Shown here: positions 20,721-30,053 of the stretch, one piece after another
How positions within the stretch are numbered: the stretch's first letter is position 1
Layout of the letters: every line of letters begins with the position of its first letter
Assembly (NCBI RefSeq): GCF_030272615.1
Contig: NC_081408.1
Span: forward strand, 198,736,841 to 198,800,840
Origin: Cryptomeria japonica
Lineage: Eukaryota > Streptophyta > Pinopsida > Cupressales > Cupressaceae
Length of the DNA stretch: 64,000 nt
Reading direction: 5' to 3'
Notes under the pieces: generated by a model
The model's database searches: none
What the model was told of the DNA's origin: nothing
The model's input: only the letters and a program-made list of their open reading frames with translations
Program-made: the position numbers and the translations under genes

Positions 20721-22493
20721 GATGGACCACCACAGTTTGATACATTTCAAAATGAGGAAGCTATTGTTGATTATCTTGGCATTCGTGATGATCTTCCTCT
20801 TGGAGACCATAAAGCAGGATACGCCATAGAGCTTAATAACATGGCATACTTTGGTGAGGGTGTCGAGCCTTCTAGTCGCAAAAATGTGAAAATAAAAACA
20901 AAACAAGGGTCTTATGGCGAATACCACACTGTGGCGCTCTCTGACTCTAAAAAAGTAAAAAGAAAGGACGTATCTGAGGGTGAAAACCTCTCTGAGGCGC
21001 TCGAAGATGGAAGGCTTGACATTCTCCCAGCATCATACGAGGAAAAATCATCCATGTTGGTAGAGGAGACTATAAAGACAAACATTGGTACAGCAGAGGT
21101 TCCACACAACATATTTTTGGCTCAATCATTGACAGAGGTCGAGAAAGCAAGGTTCATAAGCTTCTTTAAGGAACGACAAGTCAACTTCGCATGGTCTTAT
21201 GCTGATATGCCTGGACTAGACCCCGACTTAGTAATGCATCATTTAACAGTCAAACCGGGGGCAAAACCAGTAAAGCAGAAATTAAAGAAAATGCATCCAC
21301 AGGTGGCATTATTAGTCAAGGCAGAACTGGAGAAATTACTAGATGTCGGATTCATACGCCCAATTGATTATCCTGAATGGATTTCCAACTTAGTACCTGT
21401 TAGCAAACCAGATCGCAGCATCCGAATATGTACAGACTTCAAGGATATCAACAAGGCTTGTCCGAAAGACGATTTCCCATTACCAAACATTGATTTAATT
21501 GTTGATCTCACAGCAGGCCATGAGATGTTATCTTTAATGGACGGATTTTCTGGATATAATCAGATCAAGATTGCACCTGAAGATCAACATAAAACATCAT
21601 TCACTTGTCCATGGGGAACCTTCTGCTGGAATGTCATGCCCTTTGGGCTGAAAAATGCAGGTGCCACGTATCAACGAGCCATGACTACTATCTTCCATGA
21701 TCTCATGCATGTAACGGTGGAAGATTATGTTGACGACCTTTTGGTTAAATCAATAGACAGAAATACACACTTGGACATACTTTCAGTTGCTTTTGATAGG
21801 CTGGAAAAATACAAGGTAAGATTAAATCCAAAGAAATGTGTCTTTGGAGTAACCTCTGGGAAGCTCCTAGGATTCATTGTGTCTAAAAGAGGAATAGAAG
21901 CTGATCCAGCAAAAGTCAAGGCTATCTTGGACATGCCGCCACCAAAGAATATCAGTCAACTTCGGTCTTTACAAGGGAGACTCCAGTCTATACGAAGATT
22001 CATAGCACAACTTGCAGATAAGTGTAATCCTTTCCAGCACTTGCTACACAAAAACATTAAGTTCAAATGGGATGAGAATTGTCAACAGGCTTTTCAGGCG
22101 CTTAAGGACTATCTTTTGAACCCGCCAGTTTTGATGCCACCAATTCAAGATCAACCATTGTTACTTTACATATCAGCTACTCCAACAGCACTGGGGGCAC
22201 TCCTAGCACAGCAAATACCTGACGGCAAGGAAAAAGCAGTCTACTATATCAGTCGCACATTGGTGGGATATGAGCTAAACTACACACCAATTGAGCGTGC
22301 ATGTCTCGCTGTGGTCTTCGCTTCACAAAAATTACGACATTATATGCTTACTCACAAGACTAAGTTGATTGCCAGAATTGATCCACTAAAATATCTTCTC
22401 AACAAAGCTACACTTACTGGGCGGCTGGCCAAGTGGGTAATGATTTTGAGTGAATTCGACATTGAATACGTGGACAGAAAAGCAATCAAATGA
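20721..22493 (+). CDS. pol: TAT-A reverse transcriptase and RNase H
   Basis: The RT fingers and palm are clear: an LVPVSKPDRSIRICTDFKD-type block near 21400, the first catalytic Asp in SLMDGFSGYNQI near 21540, the WNVMPFGLKNAGATYQRAM block near 21630, and YVDD at about 21726-21737. The thumb, and the LYISATPTALGALLAQ and ELNYTPIERACLAV motifs of the Ty3-type RNase H, follow to 22490. The in-frame TGA at 22491 splits this from the next segment. RT and RNase H copy the RNA genome to DNA in the particle. All catalytic residues I can see are intact. Confidence 0.95.
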   Translation, partial: DGPPQFDTFQNEEAIVDYLGIRDDLPLGDHKAGYAIELNNMAYFGEGVEPSSRKNVKIKTKQGSYGEYHTVALSDSKKVKRKDVSEGENLSEALEDGRLDILPASYEEKSSMLVEETIKTNIGTAEVPHNIFLAQSLTEVEKARFISFFKERQVNFAWSYADMPGLDPDLVMHHLTVKPGAKPVKQKLKKMHPQVALLVKAELEKLLDVGFIRPIDYPEWISNLVPVSKPDRSIRICTDFKDINKACPKDDFPLPNIDLIVDLTAGHEMLSLMDGFSGYNQIKIAPEDQHKTSFTCPWGTFCWNVMPFGLKNAGATYQRAMTTIFHDLMHVTVEDYVDDLLVKSIDRNTHLDILSVAFDRLEKYKVRLNPKKCVFGVTSGKLLGFIVSKRGIEADPAKVKAILDMPPPKNISQLRSLQGRLQSIRRFIAQLADKCNPFQHLLHKNIKFKWDENCQQAFQALKDYLLNPPVLMPPIQDQPLLLYISATPTALGALLAQQIPDGKEKAVYYISRTLVGYELNYTPIERACLAVVFASQKLRHYMLTHKTKLIARIDPLKYLLNKATLTGRLAKWVMILSEFDIEYVDRKAIK

Positions 22494-24347
22494 CAAGCCA
22501 TCGCAGATCAACTGGCAGATGCTCCCATGATAGATGATGTTCCTCTACAGTCAGAATTTCCAGATGAGTCCATTCTAACAATATCACCCGCAAAGCTATG
22601 GCAACTATACTTTGATGGCTCATACACACAGCATGGAGCAGGAGCGGGTATACTCTTTATAACTCCCCAAGGCGATTCTATACCAAAGTCATACCGCTTA
22701 TCATTTCCTTGCACCAACAATATAGCAGAATACGAGGCATTAACAACTGGGCTAAGAATTGCAGTTCAGTGGAAGATCCAAGAACTTCGTGTTTTTGGGG
22801 ATTCTCAACTTGTCATCCGTCAAGTAACTGATGATTATCAAACAAAAGATGAAAAGCTAATGCCTTACAAACAACTGGTAGATGATCTGAAACAGCACTT
22901 TGCAAAGATAGAGTTTGAGCAGATACCAAGAGAACAGAATCGTGCTGCTGATGCCATGGCTACAATTGCTTCGCTCATTGATTTACCGCAAAATGAGACT
23001 CGCTATGAGTTCCTGGTTGACAACTTGCTGATTCCGTCATATGAGATCACTCCTACGGAAATGATATGTGTTGTTGGTCCTGAATCCCAGTTATATGGTT
23101 CCATATTCACATACCTTCGCGACAATATCTTACCTCCCGATTTATCGAACAACCAACGCCGCACTTTCATTCGCCAATCCTCCCAATACGTTATCCTAGC
23201 TGATATCCTATACCGACGAGGTCTAGATGGCACCCTCCTTAGATGTTTAGAGAGTGACGAAGCTCAGATTGCGTTACGAGAAGTACACGAAGGGATATGT
23301 GGTCCGCATACTAGTGGTCCTACCTTGGCCAAGAAACTCATCAGGACTGGATACTACTGGCCTACTATGGAAAAAGATGCATATCAGTTTGTCAAGAGGT
23401 GTAAGCAGTGTCAAATTCATGGAGACCTCATACATGCACCAGCACAAGAACTACAGCCACTTGCATCTCCTTGGCCCTTTTGTCAGTGGGGACTCGATCT
23501 CATAGGCAAGATTCACCCTCCTTCTTCCAACGGACATAAATTCATTATCACAGCCACAGAGTATTTCACAAAGTGGATTGAAGCCGTGCCTCTCACACAA
23601 GTTACTGGGAAACAAATCGCTACTTTCATCCTAAACTACATCATTTGCCGATACGGGATTCCTACTTCCATTATCACTGACAACGGGCGTCCTTTCAAGA
23701 ACCAGGATGTTCGTGAACTCTGTGAGCGCTTCCATATCTTTCATCGTTTCTCCACACCATATTACCCCCAAGGTAATGGCCAAGCTGAGGCGTCTAACAA
23801 AACAATTCTCAAAATCCTTAAAAAGACAGTCGACGACGCTGGCCGTAACTGGCATGTCCAACTCAATCCCGCACTTTGGGCCTATCGTACCAGTGTCCGC
23901 ACACCTACAGGAGCTACACCCTACTCACTTGTCTACGGTGCTGAAGCCATCTTGCCTATTGAGGTCGAGTTACCTTCTTTACGGGTCTCTTTGAGAAACA
24001 TAATCGACAATGAAGACTACAGGGTCTCTCGCTTACAAGAACTAGAACTCCTGGAGGAACGACGACACACTGCTTTTAATCATCTCAAGGCTTACCAACA
24101 AAGAATGAGTCGCAGTTACAATCACAAGGTCAAGCCTCGCACATTTGAGGTAGGTGACTTAGTCCTCAGAGAGAACCCCAAGAATCAGCAAGATAGAGAA
24201 AAGAAGGGCAAATTTGAACCCAACTGGCTTGGTCCTTACATTATCACAGCAGCATATGGATCTGGGGCATATCAGCTCTCAACTACAGAAGGTGAACCCT
24301 TGGAGGATCCTATCAACAGCATGCACCTTCGTAGGTTTTACACATAA
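22494..24347 (+). CDS. pol: TAT-A second RNase H and integrase
   Basis: Same frame after the TGA at 22491. A second, archaeal/plant-type RNase H begins at LYFDGSYTQHGAGAGI (22606) and includes NIAEYEAL and FGDSQLV; this duplicate is diagnostic for the Tat lineage. Integrase has an HHCC zinc finger (about 23286-23420), then the D,D,E core: GLDLIG (near 23493), ITDNG (near 23675) and GQAEASNK (near 23783). The C-terminus has a GPY-like module (LGPYIITAAYGSGAYQL), and there is no chromodomain. It ends at TAA 24345. Confidence 0.95.
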   Translation, partial: QAIADQLADAPMIDDVPLQSEFPDESILTISPAKLWQLYFDGSYTQHGAGAGILFITPQGDSIPKSYRLSFPCTNNIAEYEALTTGLRIAVQWKIQELRVFGDSQLVIRQVTDDYQTKDEKLMPYKQLVDDLKQHFAKIEFEQIPREQNRAADAMATIASLIDLPQNETRYEFLVDNLLIPSYEITPTEMICVVGPESQLYGSIFTYLRDNILPPDLSNNQRRTFIRQSSQYVILADILYRRGLDGTLLRCLESDEAQIALREVHEGICGPHTSGPTLAKKLIRTGYYWPTMEKDAYQFVKRCKQCQIHGDLIHAPAQELQPLASPWPFCQWGLDLIGKIHPPSSNGHKFIITATEYFTKWIEAVPLTQVTGKQIATFILNYIICRYGIPTSIITDNGRPFKNQDVRELCERFHIFHRFSTPYYPQGNGQAEASNKTILKILKKTVDDAGRNWHVQLNPALWAYRTSVRTPTGATPYSLVYGAEAILPIEVELPSLRVSLRNIIDNEDYRVSRLQELELLEERRHTAFNHLKAYQQRMSRSYNHKVKPRTFEVGDLVLRENPKNQQDREKKGKFEPNWLGPYIITAAYGSGAYQLSTTEGEPLEDPINSMHLRRFYT

Positions 24348-26081
24348 GCTCTTTTTGAGTATCCTAATTTCAAAAAATACAAAAAAAAAAATCAAAAAAA
24401 ATTTCAAAAATACAAAAAAAATTATAAAACGCAAAAAAATCGTTACTTGGTGAAAACCTGGCAAACAGGCGCCTTGTGACAACAAAAAAAATTGAAAAAT
24501 TGAAAAAAGTAAAGAGAAATAATTTCGTCCAACGGTGAAAACCACTTCGGTGGCGCCCTGGGCAAGTACCATGGTGAAAACTAGGTCACTAGCGCCATGC
24601 GTAGAGAGACATTGCTCCTCCCTCTTTCAGGATTCTCTTTCATCCTTTCACTTTGCACACACTCACAACTTATTCGCCCACAATAAACTTGCCCATTCCC
24701 ATCATGGCTTGTTATTGATCTACCTAAGATTGGTTAGCCATCCATAACCCTCCCTTTTTCACTCCCTTTCCACCCATAATAAATCAGATCCTATCTGTGA
24801 CTACAGCCACTTCTTGCGTCTAGTAATGGGTGTGGAACTGAGAACGTCACATGTTTCGAGGAGTACAGTTTCTTTCAGCTTTCTTCAGTCTATCCCCACA
24901 CAATCCGCAATAAAGCAACATTTGCATCGCAAATCCGCAATAAAGTTTCATCTTCTTCGCAATAAAGTATCAGTTTCATGGATTCAGTCAGTTTCAAATG
25001 AGACACAGCAGCAACAATGGGCTTCAACAAAATCAAATCTTTCAACAGACTCAGACAACATATGGTTCAGTGTTAATCTATCCTTTTTGTGAAAGTGAAC
25101 ATTGTGACCACAATCGAATAAGACTTATACAAGTGACAAGAGACACTAAACTTGAGGACTACAGTGGATGTTGGTGTCGAGTCTTGGTTTTCTTTTGATA
25201 TTATCTTTTGGTGACATGTCTTTTAGCTTTTCCAGGATGTCTTTGACTAGAGATTCTATCTCCCGGATGTCTTTGACTAGAAAGGTGAGGATGGGGTATC
25301 GTCACCTATTTGCATTTGCTATCTGTGGATTGTCTTTTAGTAATGCTATGACTGGTCCAAGGATATGAGGACACTGTGAGTCTAGTATGAACTGGGGCAT
25401 TCCTTGTTTGTGACTGTCTTATCTCCATGCAAACAGGTACAATGACTTTCTGGGCCGAACATATGCCTCGATTGTCCATAATAAAGCTCAATGATGATAA
25501 TGCACAAGAAGCTCTTTCACCTTCATATCTTCTGTCTTCCATCCCCCTTTCTTGATTGACTTCCATCGTCCTTCTCGAGTCCGTGTAGCCCGCTATCACA
25601 TGACTGAGTATAATGACACACCAAAAACATTTGCATTTCATATAGTTGCACCTGCATCACCACATATAAGCATTTCATACATACATATAGATATCACAAT
25701 TACATCACATCCTGCATACAACACATGTTAGCACATCTCACATTTTCATTATGTAAATGATCATTTGCATTATCATATTCATTTGCATTACATACATTCA
25801 CATTTGCATCATGCATCACATATACAACATAAAAGAACAAAAATATATTGCATTGCATCATATAAGCATCCATATCATAAAACATGCATCACATAAGAAC
25901 ATCTCATCACATAAGGTACACATGCATATAGCGGCCGCAAAGATGAATCATCTCATATATATAATCAAATGTGTCATAATACAATGATGTCAAAAGAATC
26001 ATATGGCTACAAAAGAATCACCCGCAGGTGTCTACAATACAACAATGATACATCTACTGATACAATGGGAGCCCACTATAG
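24348..26081. other. TAT-A non-coding region between pol and antisense gene
   Basis: A-rich DNA at 24360-24520, then three repeated hairpins (separate entry), three CGCAATAAAG repeats (about 24908, 24940 and 24958), two copies of GATGTCTTTGACTAGA (about 25219 and 25268), and a CAT/CATCACAT-rich stretch at 25640-25930. No convincing ORF on either strand. Confidence 0.6.
24449..24596 (+). ncRNA. Three repeated RNA hairpins with covarying stems
   Basis: Units at 24449-24473, 24534-24557 and 24573-24596 share GGTGAAAAC at the 5' side and GCGCC at the 3' side. Between them are short stems whose sequence differs but stays paired: CCTG with CAGG, CCAC with GTGG (a C-TTCG-G tetraloop), and CTAG with CTAG. 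Located about 100 bases after the pol stop. A role in RNA packaging, stability or reverse transcription is inferred only. Confidence 0.55.
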
Positions 26082-28923
26082 CTATGAGGAACTCCCTCCC
26101 TCGGAGCCGCCTCGCCTCGACGGAGTCTGAGCTATAGATGGACCCGCCCCTGGATCCCCCTGTCTCTCTGGTGGTGGTGGAGGCCCCATGACTCCACCGC
26201 TGGATGCCTGTCTCCTGCGACTCCCTCCCGTAGCCGTCGCTGTGCGCGATGATCTCTGGAAGCTCCTAGCCCGCTGCTCTGCTGGCACGACTGCATAGTA
26301 CAGATCCCTCCAGTAGGCGATCTCCTCTCCGGCTCGCAAAACATATGCGTAGCCTACCCCCGCATCCTCTGCTGCCCGCCTACCTGCCCTCAGAGCTGTC
26401 TCGGCCTCTGTGTATCGCTGGATGGCCTGATCCCTCTCCCGCTCTGTATCTCGGACCCTGATCCTAAGGTGGTTCCTCTCTCGAACCAAATCCTCAATCT
26501 CATCTGCCTGGCCCTGGCAGATCTCCCGCAGCCTCACCACCTCATCCTCCTCAGAGTCTCCGCTCTCCGTCCCTACCTGTGGCTCCTCCTCTACAGGTGC
26601 CTGTCCCTGTGCCTCCGCCTGCACCTATCCCTGTGCCTGTATAGGTACCTGTGGCTATACCTGTCTCTGTCCCTCTGGCTGCACCTGTCTCTGTCCCTCT
26701 CTGGGACCATGTGCTGCTGGCACCTGTAGGGGCAGTCCACCCCGTCCTCTCACCACTGGAGCTGCTCTCTCCTGTCCTCCCTCCCTCCGAGGTGTTACCC
26801 GTCTCTCTCCCACCACTCCCCTCCGCCTCCGCCGGCCCCTACCTCCATCCCCTCCTCCATCATCATCATCTCCTCCACCCTCTCCATCCAGTGGCTTCGC
26901 CGGATCTGTCAATCTAGGAAATGGATGCTCTGCCCAATATGCAGAGTACTCGGCGTCCATCCCTGCATCATCTACCTCTGGCCACATGTCCCATGGCATC
27001 GGCATCATCTCCGCTAGCTGTATAACTGCCTGATCATATGATAGCAGTGGGCCAAACTGCACCTGATCTCTGACCGTACGGGCATACATGCCCGAGCCTC
27101 GTGGCATCCTCTGAATCCTGCCATACTGCCTGCATACCCTGTCCACCAGCTGTCTCTCTAATATATAGGGCGTCCGCCCAATCAGGTACCTGCTCCGGAA
27201 GGTGTAGGGCAGCTCCAATGCATCGTCCTCCCACTCCTCGCACCCCAGGTACGACCTCCAGATCACCATGTCAATGTCATCAATGACTCTCCTCCAGTGC
27301 TCCAATCTCCCAATCCGAGGCTGGGATGTAATCATGGCATACAAATGAACAAAACTCTGTCCCTGTCCTCTGCCTCTGAAATGAATCAGCCTCGTCACTG
27401 GCAGATGCTCATAGGCCCAAACCTGCAATAGAGTCACACCGCAGCCCAACCCCACTGATCCATGGTATACAAACTGATGCAGCTCATAATACAAATGTGC
27501 TAGGACACATGGCCCCCATGCATACCTAGTGTGCTCTGCCATCAGCGTCTCCAAGGCCCCTCCCCAACCCACTGCCAATCCTCGTGTGGCCCTGTCTGGA
27601 CACAAGTATCCACTGATGACTCCCCCAACAACTGCCGGCAATGCTAATCCTGTGGCAGTCATGGTGTCCCAGGCTACATGCCCTGCTCGCATCTCCAACT
27701 CAGGATCCTGAAAAACCCGTCTCAAGGCCTCCCTGTCACCGTCACGGTCGTAGGGGATCAACTCTCCATCAATGGGAACATGTAATATCCTGTATACATC
27801 CTCCAGTGTCACTGTCATCTCACCCATCGGCAGGTGAAACGTGCATGTCTCTGAGTGCCATCTCTCGGCCAACGCAGTCAGCAACCCCATGTTTGCCCGA
27901 AACTCGGGCACATAGAGCATATGTGTGAGGCCCATCTCCTCAACGGAAATCATGTCCTGGATAGACAACTCTGGTCGCAGTCTCTGAGTCGACGGGAATC
28001 TCTCCCGTGACTCCAACATCGGCAAATACTCCTGCAGTTAAGCAAATCAATCTTGTCAGTTATCGTGGCATTCACTATTTATCACAAAATGCTACTTGCT
28101 ACCTAAATGCATATGGCTATCTACCCTAGTGACACTCACTGTTCATCACAAAGTGTTGCTATTTATCCTAGTAGTGCTCACTGTTCATCACAAAGTACTA
28201 CGTGTGTGACATTCCCTGTTCATCACAAAGTGTCACTCACATTCGCACTCCCTGTTCATCACAAAGTGCTGCCTATCCTGGTGCTCCCTGTTCATCACAA
28301 AGTGCCTTGATCTATCCTAATCTTCCTAGAGGACCTGCTTGAGTGTATCCTCTCAGCAGCTTATCCAATCGACAGCGTATGTTCATCACAGAACTGCCGA
28401 TTTGACCTAAAAGGACTAAAACCATGCATTTAAACACACAAACTCATTTAAACACACAAACACGCTTTTAACTCCTAAACGCGCTTATAGACTGCACACA
28501 CGCGCCTCTGCAACACAGACGCGCTTTATGAACACAAACGTGCCTATGCCAGACACAAACGCGACCAGGGAACACAGACGTCCCTGCATGGCACAAACGC
28601 TACTTAAAATCACAGACGCTGCTGCATTTCACAAACGCGTCCGCAACCAACACAAACGCGGTTCCAGGCACAAACGCGCCTGGACCCGACACAGACGCGC
28701 CTGTTGGACACAGACGCGCCTGGCGCTGACACAGACGCGGTTCCGCGTTTTTGCACTTTTAAACTATCCTATTTCTAACGCATTTATTGCTCCTAAACAT
28801 GCATTAATGACAAAACTCGAAATGCATGAAAATACGAGGAGGTTTTTGGGTACTTACCGGCTCTCCTGCATCGGCTGGTCGCTGGAATCGACGGACACGG
28901 TCGAATCTATGAACGAATGCCAT
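26082..28923 (-). pseudogene. Antisense spliced gene with plant mobile domain (two nonsense codons)
   Basis: Exon 2 (28031-26082) encodes a plant mobile domain in its first ~320 residues (LESRERFPST, HMLYVPEFRANMGLLTALAE, DVYRILHVPIDGEL, GRTPYILERQLVDRV). This family is shared by MAIN/MAIL proteins and several transposons. A glycine/arginine- and Q/P-rich linker and a charged coiled coil (about 26570-26360) follow. The domain is open to 28031, where TTAACTGCAG is a good splice acceptor. A donor, CCG|GTAAGTA, lies at 28858/28857. Joining them keeps the frame and reaches an ATG at 28923-28921 in a strong context (GCGATGG), giving a 22-codon first exon. Two TAGs in the linker (26655-26657 and 26625-26627) look like CAG mutations. 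Role unknown; extra antisense ORFs are known in Tat elements. Confidence 0.75.
28032..28857 (-). other. Intron of the antisense gene, with two repeat families
   Basis: The 826-base GT-AG intron is inferred from sequence. Its 3' half (plus 28139-28304) has five copies of CTGTTCATCACAAAGT spaced 35-42 bases. Its 5' half (plus 28500-28740) has at least five CACAGACGC and several CACAAACGC, the reverse complement of the leader 9-mer. So the 9-mer reads in sense direction in both the genomic leader and this antisense transcript. Confidence 0.6.
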
Positions 28924-29254
28924 CGCTGCTGACTGTTGCTGCTCTTTTCTCGCTCTGCACTGTGATCTTCTATGGGTGTGGATGACAATGAGGATGTCTT
29001 TTGCCCGTGGTCTATCTTATAGCCTACCCTAGCCCTCGCATTCATTTCCCGAGTCAGTATTCTTCATCCTGTGACTTTGTCACATTATTCGCTCAGTCCA
29101 TTCTATCCCATCTTTCTTATCGAGAGATTGTCTGCAATCTTTTCAGACATTTTCATCCAATCTCTCGAGGGGGCATATAATTCCTTAGTCTGGGGCAACT
29201 CGGTATCAGTTTATCTTATCTTCTTTGAAACAACGCGACAAGCCGCATTGTCTC
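28924..29254. other. Region between antisense gene and right LTR
   Basis: No coding potential that I trust. It should contain the promoter and 5' UTR of the antisense gene. I see no clear TATA box on the minus strand. Confidence 0.4.
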
Positions 29255-29268
29255 AAAGAGGGGCAAAA
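29255..29268 (+). promoter_or_regulatory. TAT-A polypurine tract
   Basis: AAAGAGGGGCAAAA directly before the TG of the LTR at 29269. This is the plus-strand primer. Confidence 0.85.
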
Positions 29269-30053
29269 TGTAGACACCTAAAATTGTCATGTTTAATTAA
29301 ATAAATATTTTATTTATTTAATTATCTAAGCCTAATTCTTCTATTAATTAAATAAATCTTTATTTATTTAATTAATTCATTTATCCTCTTCTAGCCTTAT
29401 TTCTCATTTAAATAAATACATTTATTTATTTAAATTATCCCTTTCCTAAATTAAATAAATACTTTATTTATTTAATTGTCCTACTTCTTCTATTAATTAA
29501 ATAAATCTTTATTTATTTAATTAATTCATTATCTTTTTCTACACATGACACATGTCATTCATCTCTTATTTCCTACACTACCTACCTCTTTCATTATTTT
29601 GGTATTTCTTATACCTACCCTCTAATCCTAGCCGACCTCTCTTTTTACACCTCTCAATCTTAACCCTCCATTTCTTATTGTGTCTTCTATTTAAGGAGAT
29701 GCTTTCTTCATTGTCAAACCCTAATCACTCATGCTAATGATCTTTCATGCAGCTTGACTACACTACAATTCTACTTGCAACCACATTCCGTTCTTTGTTG
29801 AGCTCTTGTGCATACAAAAATCTGAGAGCAAGCATATCAAACAAGATCAATGGAGATAGGAAGAATGGAGATCAAAACCCTAGTGGACATGTGATGGTAT
29901 AATCTTTGTGATTTTGAGTTGTTTTGCATCGTCTTAGGTTATCTTCATATGTTATGGTGGATCTTTGTTCATTGTTAGGCTAGGGTTTGGTGGTTGAATC
30001 CATTTTAGTCTTTCAATATTATTGTTATTTGTTATCCATTTTCACCATATACA
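29269..30053 (+). repeat. TAT-A middle LTR, shared by two internal regions
   Basis: 785 bases, almost identical to 13740-14524. It is preceded by a polypurine tract and followed by a primer site at 30057, so it acts as the 3' LTR of the first unit and the 5' LTR of the second. Confidence 0.95.

Larger units (their letters stand above)
13740..30053 (+). mobile_element. TAT-A: Tat-lineage Ty3/gypsy retrotransposon
   Basis: 16,314 bases from LTR to LTR: 785-base LTRs, a 2.3 kb leader, one gag-pol frame (16869-24347) with two RNase H domains before integrase, an antisense gene (28923-26082) and a polypurine tract. Dual RNase H and extra ORFs between pol and the 3' LTR are features of the Tat group. 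The gag-pol frame has three in-frame stops but no frameshift. The right LTR is shared with a second, truncated internal region, so the pair of LTRs may not come from one integration. Confidence 0.9.

Noticed and set aside
24449-24596. tRNA-like or riboswitch-like element
   Set aside because: The hairpins are too short and no cloverleaf or known aptamer core can be drawn.
26469-27928. Plus-strand ORFs opposite the antisense gene
   Set aside because: They are shadows of the GC-rich plant-mobile-domain exon; P/L/S-rich and without motifs.
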